Source: Pseudolysobacter antarcticus
GTDB taxonomy: Bacteria > Pseudomonadota > Gammaproteobacteria > Xanthomonadales > Rhodanobacteraceae
Direction: 5' to 3'
Assembly (NCBI RefSeq): GCF_004168365.1
Contig: NZ_CP035704.1
Coordinates: forward strand, 3,782,001 to 3,846,000
Length of the DNA: 64,000 nucleotides
Made by a program: the position numbers and the translations under genes. The notes under the pieces were generated by a model. That model worked only from the letters and a program-made list of their open reading frames with translations. It did not search any database and had not been told where the DNA came from. Numbering within the stretch: position 1 is the stretch's first letter; each line of letters starts with the position of its first letter. Positions 17,672 to 26,421 of this stretch are shown piece after piece.

Positions 17672-18631
17672 CTAGTTCTTGCCAGCTGCAACGGGCACGG
17701 CAGTTGGCGCCAACGGGGTTGCTGCCGACGTGGGCATGTAGCGGTCACGCAACGACTCCACCAGTGCAGGATCGGCGTCTAGCGGCATGCTTGAAAAATT
17801 TGCGCTATAGGTACGTAACTGCTGCTCCTTGTACTGAGCGGTCAGTTGCGCAATCAAAGCCTCGCGTGATTCGTCGAAACTCTTTTGATGATCGGCTTCG
17901 CGCTTCACCAGCTTCAGAATGTGATAGCCGAATTTGCTATGCACCAGCGGGGATATTTCACCCTCTTTCTTCAGACTCTGAGCGCCTGCGATAAACGCGG
18001 GATCGTATCGGGTGTCGCCGGCATCGGTCATCAAACCGGCATTTTTACTTTTGCTGGGATCATCCGAATATTTCTGAACCAGCGTATCGAATGCTGCCGG
18101 ATCGGCCTTCGCCTGATGCTCGACATCCTGCGCGAGCTTCTTTGCCTCGTCGTCGCTACGCGATTTTACATCGATCAAAATATGCTTCACGTCAATCTGA
18201 CCATGAGTTACATAGTCGGATTTATGTGTGGCATAGGTTTCCTTTGCCAAGGACAACAGGTCGGGCAATTTCAGGTTGGCCTCGAAACTGGTCAAAGCCT
18301 GCTTTGACAATAACTCGTCCTGCGCCAGCTTCAATTGCTGCTGCACCGCGGGAGTCTGATCGAGTTTGTTATCCCGCGCAGTCTGCGCCAATTGCTTTTG
18401 CAGCAACAGGCCGTCGATCAAATTCTCGATACGCTTGGGGCTGTCCATAAATCCCGCGCGATCTTTCTGCGGTATACGCTGCACATACGCATCAATATCG
18501 GCGAAAGTCACTTTCGCCGTGCCGCGAGACGCGATCACCGCGTCGGAACTCGGTAAATCGACTGCGGATGCCGTAGCGATAAAGGTTGCAGCCAAGGAGA
18601 TGATAAAGCCGAGCTTGGTTCCGATACTCAT
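17672..18631 (-). CDS. periplasmic parvulin-type peptidyl-prolyl cis-trans isomerase
   Basis: 319 residues. A signal peptide (about residues 1-23, ending TASA|VDLP) is followed by an N-terminal helical chaperone-like region with 'PKRIENLIDGLLLQKQLA'. The PpiC/rotamase domain starts around 'QIDVKHILIDVKSRSDDEA' and ends with 'PLVHSKFGYHILKLVKRE', the conserved family signature. It should fold exported proteins in the periplasm, like SurA or PpiC but with a single rotamase domain. The C-terminus is a Pro/Ala/Val-rich tail. It stands just after (upstream in coordinates from) genes for exported proteins and the T2SS, but cotranscription is not evident. Confidence 0.93.
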   Translation of the reverse strand: MSIGTKLGFIISLAATFIATASAVDLPSSDAVIASRGTAKVTFADIDAYVQRIPQKDRAGFMDSPKRIENLIDGLLLQKQLAQTARDNKLDQTPAVQQQLKLAQDELLSKQALTSFEANLKLPDLLSLAKETYATHKSDYVTHGQIDVKHILIDVKSRSDDEAKKLAQDVEHQAKADPAAFDTLVQKYSDDPSKSKNAGLMTDAGDTRYDPAFIAGAQSLKKEGEISPLVHSKFGYHILKLVKREADHQKSFDESREALIAQLTAQYKEQQLRTYSANFSSMPLDADPALVESLRDRYMPTSAATPLAPTAVPVAAGKN

Positions 18632-18667
18632 TTACGCCATTTTTTAATTTAAAATTTCAAAATAGCC

Positions 18668-18699
18668 TTGTGGACTAGTCTTATGACATTAGTCCACAA
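18668..18699 (-). terminator. inverted repeat downstream of the 18725 gene
   Basis: A 9-bp stem (18668-18676 with 18691-18699) with a 14-base loop lies about 25 bp after the stop of the minus-strand gene at 18725. It is followed by an AT-rich stretch. The long loop makes it a weak terminator candidate. Confidence 0.4.
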
Positions 18700-18724
18700 A
18701 GCCGAATAGATATACCTTAGCTCT

Positions 18725-19948
18725 TCAGGGAGTATTGACAGTATTCTTAATTGCAGAATCACAACCAGCACCATCTATAGCATTGCTGCAGAGTTGCACG
18801 GGATGGGTTGGCGGATTTGTCAATGCAACATTCGCAATATTAAGCCAATACTGAGTACCAGGAGTCAGATGACATGTCCCCGGGGTGGTGCCGTTAGGAT
18901 CCGTGTCCCAAGATACGGCAGGGGTGCGATCCGTGCTGGATTTGAAGCAATTAGCACCAAGGGCCCCTGCTACAACGGCGGTTCTGAAATCGCCTTTGCA
19001 TGTGCTGATGGTAATTGATGCATTGGCTTGATTAGCACTTGCCTGACTTAAATAAGTACCGGAGTGTGTACCTGCCAATGCTGTGAATGAGAAGGCTAAA
19101 AAACCATTTGTATTTATAACTATGAACTGAGGCCCTGCGCTCGTGACGCCCGGCCAGCCCACCTGAGAAGGCCCACCAAAAATCGACCCGAAAGTGCTGC
19201 CGGTGACACCCGTACTATCATTGGTTATGACCGGTTGCTGCGTAAACGATCCCGAGTACACCACAGGACTAGGGCAGTTGCCTGTCGGAACGATGATGTT
19301 AGCGGTAACGGCTGGGCTGACGGCCAATGAGGACGTAGCCGTACTCGTCAGATTTCCGGAAGTTAGCGTACTGCTGCATGTAAGACCAAAAACATAGGTG
19401 CCGGTGGACAAATTAGACGCAGTCGCCGAGGTTAAACTGCCGCACGCCGCAGCATTTGAACACACAGTACCAGACCAGCCGCTAACGGTAGTGCTAAATG
19501 CGCCACTGCCGGTATTGAGCGTTGCAGATGCCACACATGACGTCGAAACTCCCGCTGGCGACAAATTGCCAATCGATATGTTTATCGGAGTGGTGGTCTG
19601 ATTTGCGGGTAGCGTTGTAACGGGCACACCTAACGTAATAGTAGGCGTTGCGGGAATTCCAGGCCCTGTCTGCGTAGTTCCACAGGTCGTGGCGTCAGGT
19701 GTGGCGCTGGAGATATACAAATCGCCTGCTTCGGTCTTGCCATTCGGTGGCGGATTCGCAAATGCACCAGCCACCACAAAGGTACCGCCAATGGTGTCCG
19801 CGACAATGTCCACGCCTGGACCTACTTTCACCTGGCAGGTCTTGAGTGGCGAGCCATATTGAAAATAGATATTAGTCGCTGCAGCGTTGCCGGCGAAACC
19901 GACGGACAGCAGGAAAATGGACGCACTTGCTAAGGCAGATCGAATCAT
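18725..19948 (-). CDS. exported Ser/Thr/Gly-rich protein of unknown function
   Basis: 407 residues beginning MIRSALASASIFLLSVGFAG, a clear signal peptide cleaved near AAA|TNIYF. The mature protein is very rich in Thr, Ser, Ala, Asn and Gly, with many short beta-strand-like segments and about a dozen cysteines (for example 'GNCPSPVV', 'TCHLTPGT', 'CSNAIDGAGCDS'), suggesting a disulfide-stabilised secreted beta protein. I recognise no catalytic domain or sorting signal. GC content is visibly lower than in the surrounding housekeeping genes. It lies downstream of another exported-protein gene and the T2SS operon, so secretion by the T2SS is possible but unproven. Confidence 0.75.
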   Translation of the reverse strand: MIRSALASASIFLLSVGFAGNAAATNIYFQYGSPLKTCQVKVGPGVDIVADTIGGTFVVAGAFANPPPNGKTEAGDLYISSATPDATTCGTTQTGPGIPATPTITLGVPVTTLPANQTTTPINISIGNLSPAGVSTSCVASATLNTGSGAFSTTVSGWSGTVCSNAAACGSLTSATASNLSTGTYVFGLTCSSTLTSGNLTSTATSSLAVSPAVTANIIVPTGNCPSPVVYSGSFTQQPVITNDSTGVTGSTFGSIFGGPSQVGWPGVTSAGPQFIVINTNGFLAFSFTALAGTHSGTYLSQASANQANASITISTCKGDFRTAVVAGALGANCFKSSTDRTPAVSWDTDPNGTTPGTCHLTPGTQYWLNIANVALTNPPTHPVQLCSNAIDGAGCDSAIKNTVNTP

Positions 19949-20116
19949 TGGCGTAAGTAGTCTGTGAGTGGCTAACGGATATTGTACGCTGCGCCGGTTA
20001 AATCTTTGCTAATTGGGGCAAAGCGAGACACCAAAGTTGCTTATAGCTTATGTTGCCCGGATGTCACGCTTCAATGCATTGATAGTCGTGACGTAGCCGA
20101 ACAAAGTCGCGACCAT

Positions 20117-20146
20117 AAAAAAAGAGGGGGCCAAACGGCCCCCTCT
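20117..20146 (-). terminator. strong Rho-independent terminator
   Basis: On the minus strand a 10-bp G+C-rich stem (20137-20146 with 20123-20132) closes a 4-base loop and is followed by a run of at least six U (20117-20122). It stands 24 bp after the stop of the frameshifted secreted-protein gene and is the clearest terminator in the window. Confidence 0.92.
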
Positions 20147-20169
20147 TCAACTTACAACACGCTACTTGC

Positions 20170-21686
20170 TTACGAGCAAACACCATTGGTGTTGGTGCAA
20201 GTACGCGAGGTACGGTGACGGTACAGACCAGCATAGTTACCCAGGATACCCGGGGTCACGTTCTTGTTGGTGAAGTCCTTCGCGAGGAAGCCGGTTACCG
20301 GCAGACCCGAGAACACGTTGCCTTCGTTGGAAGCGGTCAACAAGTGACCGGCACCAGTCAAGGTGATGTTAACCCAGCCCGAGGTACCGCTGGCGCCGAG
20401 GTCATGCAGCGTATCGACGTTGGTGAACAGCGGCGAACCGAAGATCGGCGAAGCTGCACCGACAGACGCGGTCGGCTGGAAGGTAACAACCTGTGCTTCC
20501 CAGCAAAGAACCGGGCTGTTGGCACCCGGACGCGGCGGCGAGAAGCCCGTTACGCGCTGCGGGGTACGCTCTTCACGATCATACTCGTTCAGGCCAACCT
20601 TTTCGCAAGCCGTGCCTGGATTCGCACTATCGTCACCAAACAGCACGGTGAAGGGAGGAATTGCGGCCAGGAACAAGGTCGGATCAACGTAATAACGCTT
20701 GGTCGGGAAGGTAATTACCCATTCCGGGCAACCGAGCCGCTGGCCGGGTTCAGCTCATATTCGTTGTAGATATGGTCAGCGGTGAAGACCGAGCTTACTG
20801 CATCGATCGAGCCGCCGCTGGTCAGGGTCCACGACGAGGTAATCAGCTTGCCGTTGTTGAACACGTACGAGGTTTCAACACCACCGGTGTTGTCGCCGTT
20901 GGTCAGATCGGGTGCGATCGTACCTGCCTGGTTGAACAGATTACCGGTGCTGGTGTAGAAGCCGTCAACCGCATCGGCGTTGTAACCAAACAGGGTACCA
21001 GCCAGCGAGTTGACGATGCTGCCCGTACCGAACAGACCACCGGTCGGGGTGAGGTAATCCGCACCACCGGTAGCACCGATAACGGCTTTGCAGCCCGGCG
21101 GCACACCGTTGACATGCTTGATGTTGGCAAGCGTCGGACCGACAACCGTCGCCATTTCGATCAACTCGATATGGCCGGTGCGGGTACGGCTGAGAGCTTC
21201 CGGACCGCCGTCATCGTTGCCACCAGCATATGCACTGTTGACGAATGCAGCGAAGTTGCGGCCATCAGGCAGCTGTTCGATACCCGGGTTGCCAACTGCG
21301 CCATGCTTGATAGCAGGATCGGTGCAGCTTTCGTCCGGAGTAAGCACGGCGGCTTCTGCGCTGCCGTCAGTTGCGCGAAGATTGATACCGCCGGTATCAA
21401 ACACGGTTGCGGTCCAGACGTCATACGGCGACAGGTACAAGTTGAAATCGAGTACTTCGCGGCTGTCATAACCTTCAAGGAAACGCACCTTGACAGCCTT
21501 ACCAGCGTTCTGGGTGTTAACCACAGAGAGCAAGGTCTGGTTGTTGGCATTGACGGTGAAGTACGGGTAGATCAAGACCTGGCCCAGACCATCCGGGTTC
21601 AGGTTAACGGCACCCGCCATGTTCGCGATGCCAGCAACACCGGCGATTCCGGCGATCACGGCAGTAGTAAGATTATTTCGTTTCAT
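20170..21686 (-). pseudogene. exported protein gene interrupted by a one-base frameshift
   Basis: Two adjacent frames make one protein of about 505 residues. The first (ATG 21686, preceded by AGGAG at good spacing) has a signal peptide and ends prematurely at 20715 with 'NPASGSVARNG'. Reading one base out of phase from there gives 'EWVITFPTKRYYVDPTLFL', which joins directly to the second frame ending at 20170. Insertion of one C into the CCC run (GGG at 20726-20728 on the plus strand) would restore a continuous protein. Both halves share composition, beta-rich character and one terminator, so the break is recent or a sequencing error. No enzymatic motif was recognised; function unknown. Confidence 0.82.
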
Positions 21687-21798
21687 CACAACACTCCTAA
21701 TGTAACCACAGGGCTTTCTGGCTTTTGCTTTACACGCCTGCCTTCGACCGATTTAGCGGTTTTGGCCCGCCTTCTTACGGCTAGGGTAGGCAACAGCG

Positions 21799-21827
21799 GT
21801 TCTATGCTAAGACAAAGTTCAAGGCAA
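21799..21827 (-). promoter_or_regulatory. possible sigma-70-like promoter for the frameshifted secreted-protein gene
   Basis: On the minus strand TTGCCT (21822-21827) and TAGAAC (21799-21804) are separated by 17 bases, about 110 bases before the ATG at 21686. Each hexamer matches four of six consensus positions. This is a weak but well-spaced candidate in the 223-bp gap. Confidence 0.35.
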
Positions 21828-21912
21828 CGCAATATCTGTTTACTTAGCGTTAGTTTGGCCGGCTTGTGGATTCAGGCTCGTGCCTCATGCATATCCGCAA
21901 TCCCGGCCAAAA

Positions 21913-22362
21913 CTACTTGGGGGTTGCTCCGCCCAATGCCGGTGGCAGGAAGTACCAATGCCCGTCGGTATTGAGCCAATCTTCCTTGACAACGTCTACC
22001 GAACTCGCTTCACGGCCCATGCCTATACTCATGTTGACGGTGAAATCAACAAGCAAACGCACGTGGCAAACGTCTTCGCTGCAATCCTTGTTGAGGAACG
22101 ATACCTTTTTCCAGTGTACCGGACGATTGTTCATTTGTGCAGCGTAGTTTTCGCGAGATTGCGTTTTTTGATAGCCCGGCGAGAGATAGTCATAAGACTT
22201 CTCGGCTTTGCCAGCGATTAACAGGTTCCAGCGCTCTACCGCCCGCTTGTCGACAACCGATACATCTTCTTTTTTGGTCATGGTCGCGCAAGCACCAAGC
22301 ACCAGCAACAGTCCCAACAGGGTTGTTGCGCGCAAGGCCGGGGAAAAAGTCCGAATATTCAT
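21913..22362 (-). CDS. small lipoprotein encoded directly after gspD
   Basis: 149 residues from the ATG at 22362 (TTG 22374 is an alternative). The N-terminus has a lipoprotein signal with lipobox 'LVLGAC', so the mature protein should be anchored to a membrane. The remainder ('VERWNLLIAGKAEKSYDYLS') resembles small NTF2-like alpha+beta folds, with two cysteines in 'KDCSEDVCHVRL'. I do not recognise a named family. It begins eight bases after the gspD stop, so it belongs to the T2SS operon. That position and the lipidation make it a candidate pilotin or secretin accessory protein; this is inference. Confidence 0.82.
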   Translation of the reverse strand: MNIRTFSPALRATTLLGLLLVLGACATMTKKEDVSVVDKRAVERWNLLIAGKAEKSYDYLSPGYQKTQSRENYAAQMNNRPVHWKKVSFLNKDCSEDVCHVRLLVDFTVNMSIGMGREASSVDVVKEDWLNTDGHWYFLPPALGGATPK

Positions 22363-22370
22363 AGGCAGTC

Positions 22371-24845
22371 TCAATGTTGTTTGTCAGGGTTAGGCATAGG
22401 TACGGTTTCGGCGGGAACGAAGCCTTTATCCGAACCGTTGGTATTTTTGATGGGAGCATCCGGTGAAGACGTAGGAACCGGCGGCGCCAGCACCGTACCT
22501 TTTGCGCGCAGGGGTGCAAGCGACTCAAACTTGTTTTGATATTCCTCGGTCATCGTGCGCGCTTCTTCCTGATTTCTGATGACTCGCGGCGTGATCAAAA
22601 TAATGAGCTCGGTTCGATCACGATGATTAGTGGTATTGCCAAACAATTTACCGATGATCGGAATATTCACCAAGCCCGGTAAACCAGTCTCCACCGTACT
22701 ATTGTTTTCCTGGATCAACCCGCCTAGCAAAACCGTCTCGCCGCTCTGAACCGCTACCTGCGTTTGTAGCTGACGCTGGTTGATCGCCGGATTGGCGCCC
22801 GGAGCAGCTTGGGCTGGCGAGCTCACTTCCTGCTGGATATCCATGTATACCAAGCCGCCCGGATTCACGCGCGGGGTGATCGTGAGCGTAGTCCCGGTCG
22901 AAATATAGTTGACGGAGTTATAGGAACTACTAGTCGTACTCGTTCCCGTGCCGGTGGTGCCGATCACGCCCGGTGCAAGCGAGACCGTAGTGATAGGAAT
23001 CTGTGAGCCGGACATGATCGTTGCCGACTGATTATTCATCACTACCAGCGACGGCGTCGCCAACGCCTTGGTTAGTCCTTTAGTCTGCAGCGCGTTGATC
23101 GCGACTTCGAAATTCTTGTTGAGGAACGAATAGAACAGACCGCCGTTGGCAACTGGCCCAGGCCCTGCTGTGGTAGCGCCGAGGGACGTGCGATGGCGGT
23201 CGTGTGAATTGCCTGTGAAATCTCTGCCATTGTTGACCCCAGGCGGGTTGTAGTTGTAGTTACCGTTTGCCTCCGCCGAGCCCGCGCCAGTGCCGATGAG
23301 TCCGTTGAGATACCACTGCACGCCGTAGTTCAGATCGCCCGACAGAATTACTTCCAGCACTTTAGCTTCGATCTGCACTTGCAACGGCGGCACATCCAGA
23401 CGACGAATCGCCGAGGTGATCGAATCCCACTCGAATGGCGTCGCCATGATCAACAACTGATTGTTTTCTTCCACGGCAGTGATGCGGATATCGCTGTCCT
23501 TGGCCGCAGCTCCACCCGATGCAGCAGGCGCTGAACCACCGTTGGCCCCTGCATTTGTTGGCAGATTATTGGTGCGTGCCTGGTTGAGTCCGGTGGTTGC
23601 CCCGCCGACACCGCCGCCCAAACTGCTACCTCCCAATGTGCTGCCACCGATACCACCACCCGCGCCGCCGATCGAACTCGATCGCAGCCCTGGCGCCACC
23701 GAGCCCGAAGTGCTCGTGCGACGCGCGCCAGAGGAGCTGGAGCCGCCGATGAAAATGCTGATCAGATGATCCGAAAGATCTACCGCCTTGACGTTTTTCA
23801 CGTCGTAAACGTAGAGCTGCGTTGCGCTGTCACCCGCGCCCACATCGAGACGATGCAGCCACTTCTCGGCCTGCTCCAGATAAGTGACCTGCGGCGTGAT
23901 CACCACCACCGAATTGGTGCTGTCGATCGGAATAAAACGAAACATGCCGGCCAGAGGCGATTCGCCGGTGGCGCCGAAGATCTTGTCCATCTCGGTCATG
24001 ATTTTCGCCACTTCGGCGTGTTGCAGCGCGTACACACCGACCGACATGCCCTTGAGCCAGTCGACGTCGAAAATCTGGATAACGCGCGCGTAGTTTTCGA
24101 GCTCGCCCTGATTGCCCGCCAATACCATCATGCTGCGCGCAGCATCGGCAGATACCACGGCATCGGCGCGCGCGTAAGGCTTGAGAATCTTTGCCATCTC
24201 GGTCGGCGAGACGTATTTGAGCGGAAACACGCGCACTGAATAACCGTTGGGCAAAGTGGGCGCCGAAATCGTCGGCGCAAGATTGCCCGGAATCGCATCG
24301 GCCACAGCGGTAACGATATAACGGCCATCCTTGAATACCAGCGAGTTTTTGGTCCACGACAACAACATCTCCAGAATCGACATGGCCTGATCGAGATTGA
24401 TCGGCTTGGCGGTGGAGAACGTCACATTACCCTGCACGCCCGGCGCGATGGTGTAGTTGCGCTTGAGCAGCTCGCCAAGAATATTCTGCACGACAGCCTG
24501 AATCGGCGTGTTATCGAAGTTGAAGGTAATCTGGCCATCGGCTGCGGCTTTCGGCGTGAGCGCCTTTGCCGCTTGTTCATTGATGAATTTGCCGGTGCCG
24601 AGCTCAACCTCGCCTTTCGCCGGTGGCTTGCTCGGATCCTTGCCTTTGCTGCCGATGGCAATGCCGGTGCTGGTTTCATCCAGCTCGCGCTGTTTGCGCT
24701 CAGCATCAGAACCGACCGGCGCCATCGTGCGAATGATCGAATCTTCGCCAGCAGGCGCCGAGTCCTTGTGTTGGCCCGGCGTGGCGCAACCGGCAGCCAA
24801 GGCCGTCAGCAACGCGATAATCGTTATTCTCAGACGTAATGACAC
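22371..24845 (-). CDS. gspD: type II secretion system secretin (GspD/XpsD)
   Basis: 824 residues from a GTG at 24845 preceded by GGAG at seven bases; this start gives a compact lipoprotein signal (VSLRLRITIIALLTALAAGC). A TTG at 24902 would add 19 residues. GspD forms the outer-membrane channel. N-domains fill the first ~450 residues ('ITFNFDNTPIQAVVQNILGE', 'VRVFPLKYVSPTEMAKIL'), interrupted by a Gly/Ser-rich loop. The C-terminal secretin domain has the conserved 'VPIIGKLFG'-type region and 'ELIILITPRVI'. A lipidated secretin encoded last in the operon matches Xanthomonas XpsD. A Pro/Ser-rich tail may be a pilotin-binding S-domain. Confidence 0.95.
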   Translation of the reverse strand: MSLRLRITIIALLTALAAGCATPGQHKDSAPAGEDSIIRTMAPVGSDAERKQRELDETSTGIAIGSKGKDPSKPPAKGEVELGTGKFINEQAAKALTPKAAADGQITFNFDNTPIQAVVQNILGELLKRNYTIAPGVQGNVTFSTAKPINLDQAMSILEMLLSWTKNSLVFKDGRYIVTAVADAIPGNLAPTISAPTLPNGYSVRVFPLKYVSPTEMAKILKPYARADAVVSADAARSMMVLAGNQGELENYARVIQIFDVDWLKGMSVGVYALQHAEVAKIMTEMDKIFGATGESPLAGMFRFIPIDSTNSVVVITPQVTYLEQAEKWLHRLDVGAGDSATQLYVYDVKNVKAVDLSDHLISIFIGGSSSSGARRTSTSGSVAPGLRSSSIGGAGGGIGGSTLGGSSLGGGVGGATTGLNQARTNNLPTNAGANGGSAPAASGGAAAKDSDIRITAVEENNQLLIMATPFEWDSITSAIRRLDVPPLQVQIEAKVLEVILSGDLNYGVQWYLNGLIGTGAGSAEANGNYNYNPPGVNNGRDFTGNSHDRHRTSLGATTAGPGPVANGGLFYSFLNKNFEVAINALQTKGLTKALATPSLVVMNNQSATIMSGSQIPITTVSLAPGVIGTTGTGTSTTSSSYNSVNYISTGTTLTITPRVNPGGLVYMDIQQEVSSPAQAAPGANPAINQRQLQTQVAVQSGETVLLGGLIQENNSTVETGLPGLVNIPIIGKLFGNTTNHRDRTELIILITPRVIRNQEEARTMTEEYQNKFESLAPLRAKGTVLAPPVPTSSPDAPIKNTNGSDKGFVPAETVPMPNPDKQH

Positions 24846-25018
24846 AGCAACACTCCGTTTACGGGCTGGCAGCCGAGTAGTGGCAACCGCCGGATAAAAC
24901 AAACCATGAATACATCGTACGGTGATCGCAACAGCATGCAGAATCTCTGTCGCGACGGCAAAACTCGCACTATCAGCCGTGCCTGCTGAATCGACCAGAT
25001 AGTCTTTCCAGCGTCAAA

Positions 25019-25765
25019 TTATTGCGATCCTTTCTGTTGCGCTTGCTTGGCCGCTTCGTCACGCATTTGCTTGCGGCGCTCCTCGATACGATGCTGCAAA
25101 TCGTCAACCTTGGCCTCGCCGGTAGGCGTGCGGCCAGGGGGCGGTGTGCCGGGAGGTACGTACGCATTTGGTACGGTCGCAACCGCTGGCGCAGCAGCTT
25201 TTGGGTCAGTTCCCGGCGCCGCTTTTGCTGTTGGTGGCGTTTTCGATGGGGGCGGTGATGGCGCACTGCTGAGCTCGACTTCCACATCCGAGCTACCGTC
25301 ATTGAAGATCGCGCTGCGCGGTTTGATCGTCATCAGCGTCCAGCCGCCCTGATCGCCCGGCAGCGGCATGCCTTCCTTGATCATTACCGGTGTGTTTTTG
25401 GCTTTGTCGGTCAGCATTACCAAATGGACGTCCGGGGTGAGAATGACGCCGTTGAGCGTGATATTCAGCGCTACCGGCGGCAAAGCAGGCTTGTCAGGCG
25501 TGGGATCCGCAAATTGGGTAGGCTTTCTATCCTCATTGAAAGGCGGCCTTTTCTGCACATCTGAAAACGTGTTTTCGTTGGGCAACTTGAACGGCTCACG
25601 GTCGATCGCGGCGGTAGCATTGGCGGCAGCGCCCGCATCCGAGGAATCGCCCGCCCATCCATATCCCGTGCCCAATCCGAACAATTGCAGCACGGCCAGC
25701 AATGCGAAGAAACCGCATATGCAGGTTAGGACCAAGGTGGCCAAGCTAGCTACACGCGTATTCAT
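25019..25765 (-). CDS. gspN: T2SS protein N, XpsN-type (GspC-like connector)
   Basis: 248 residues with one N-terminal transmembrane helix (about residues 8-30), a periplasmic homology region around 'FSDVQKRPPFNEDRKP' and 'LNGVILTPDVHLVML', and a Pro/Ala-rich stretch before a charged C-terminal helix. In Xanthomonas, XpsN takes the place of GspC, linking the inner-membrane platform (L and M) with the secretin. No gspC is present in this operon, which supports the same role. The start overlaps the gspM stop by four bases. A gap of about 170 bp separates it from gspD. Confidence 0.85.
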   Translation of the reverse strand: MNTRVASLATLVLTCICGFFALLAVLQLFGLGTGYGWAGDSSDAGAAANATAAIDREPFKLPNENTFSDVQKRPPFNEDRKPTQFADPTPDKPALPPVALNITLNGVILTPDVHLVMLTDKAKNTPVMIKEGMPLPGDQGGWTLMTIKPRSAIFNDGSSDVEVELSSAPSPPPSKTPPTAKAAPGTDPKAAAPAVATVPNAYVPPGTPPPGRTPTGEAKVDDLQHRIEERRKQMRDEAAKQAQQKGSQ

Positions 25766-26421
25766 TCCGAACGTTTCCCGCCAGTTTGCGGCTTTACCTC
25801 GGGCTTCTTGCCAGGCTGGCGCAGATAACCGGAAAGATTAAAACGAATATCGAGCGATGCCCCTGCCGTAGGTTGCTTGCCCCCCGGAACGGCGACAAAT
25901 CCGCCACCGCCGGCTTGTTTGAAAATCGCCAACTGATCCACGAACAGATACGGGTTACTGTTTTCCAGGTCGTACACAATATGCGCAAAGGTCTCCATAT
26001 CGCAGCGCATGCGCACTTGGGCAATCACGCGCAGATAAAGTTCCTCTTGCGCCAGATTGATCGGCTGCTTGCTGCTGATGCTGCAGCGGGTGGCATCGGC
26101 GGCGCGCATCGTGACTACCTGCGTGAGTTTCTGCGTCAGGCTGGAGAACGCGCTATTCGCATCCGCGTCGGTTAGAAACGCCTGATTGTTTTTTTCGAAA
26201 CTCAATACCTCGGCGAGCTGCGTCTCGATCTGCGGACGCTGCGCCGTGGTCTCGCGGAACTTGAGCTGCTGCTCGCGCAGATCACTCATTTGGCTGGCAT
26301 AGTCCAGATGCGGCGCGACAAACCACCAATGCACTCCCAGCAGGTAGCCGATCAACACTACCATCAGCAATAACGCCAGTGCGAAATATCGCCCCTTACT
26401 TGCTTCCGGCGTCAGGCGCAT
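25762..26421 (-). CDS. gspM: T2SS inner-membrane platform protein M
   Basis: 219 residues from the ATG at 26421, which follows AAGGAG closely and overlaps the end of gspL by 26 bases. The longer frame to 26589 is out-of-phase gspL sequence. One transmembrane helix (about 12-34, 'YFALALLLMVVLIGYLLGVH') is followed by a coiled-coil segment ('QMSDLREQQLKFRETTAQRP') and a periplasmic ferredoxin-like domain with 'PYLFVDQLAIF'. It should pair with GspL at the inner membrane. Confidence 0.9.
   Translation of the reverse strand: MRLTPEASKGRYFALALLLMVVLIGYLLGVHWWFVAPHLDYASQMSDLREQQLKFRETTAQRPQIETQLAEVLSFEKNNQAFLTDADANSAFSSLTQKLTQVVTMRAADATRCSISSKQPINLAQEELYLRVIAQVRMRCDMETFAHIVYDLENSNPYLFVDQLAIFKQAGGGGFVAVPGGKQPTAGASLDIRFNLSGYLRQPGKKPEVKPQTGGKRSE

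Noticed and set aside
20772-21974. 400-residue plus-strand open frame opposite the frameshifted gene
   Set aside because: Antisense to a gene with a signal peptide, good ribosome site and terminator; the frame has no domain and unusual composition.
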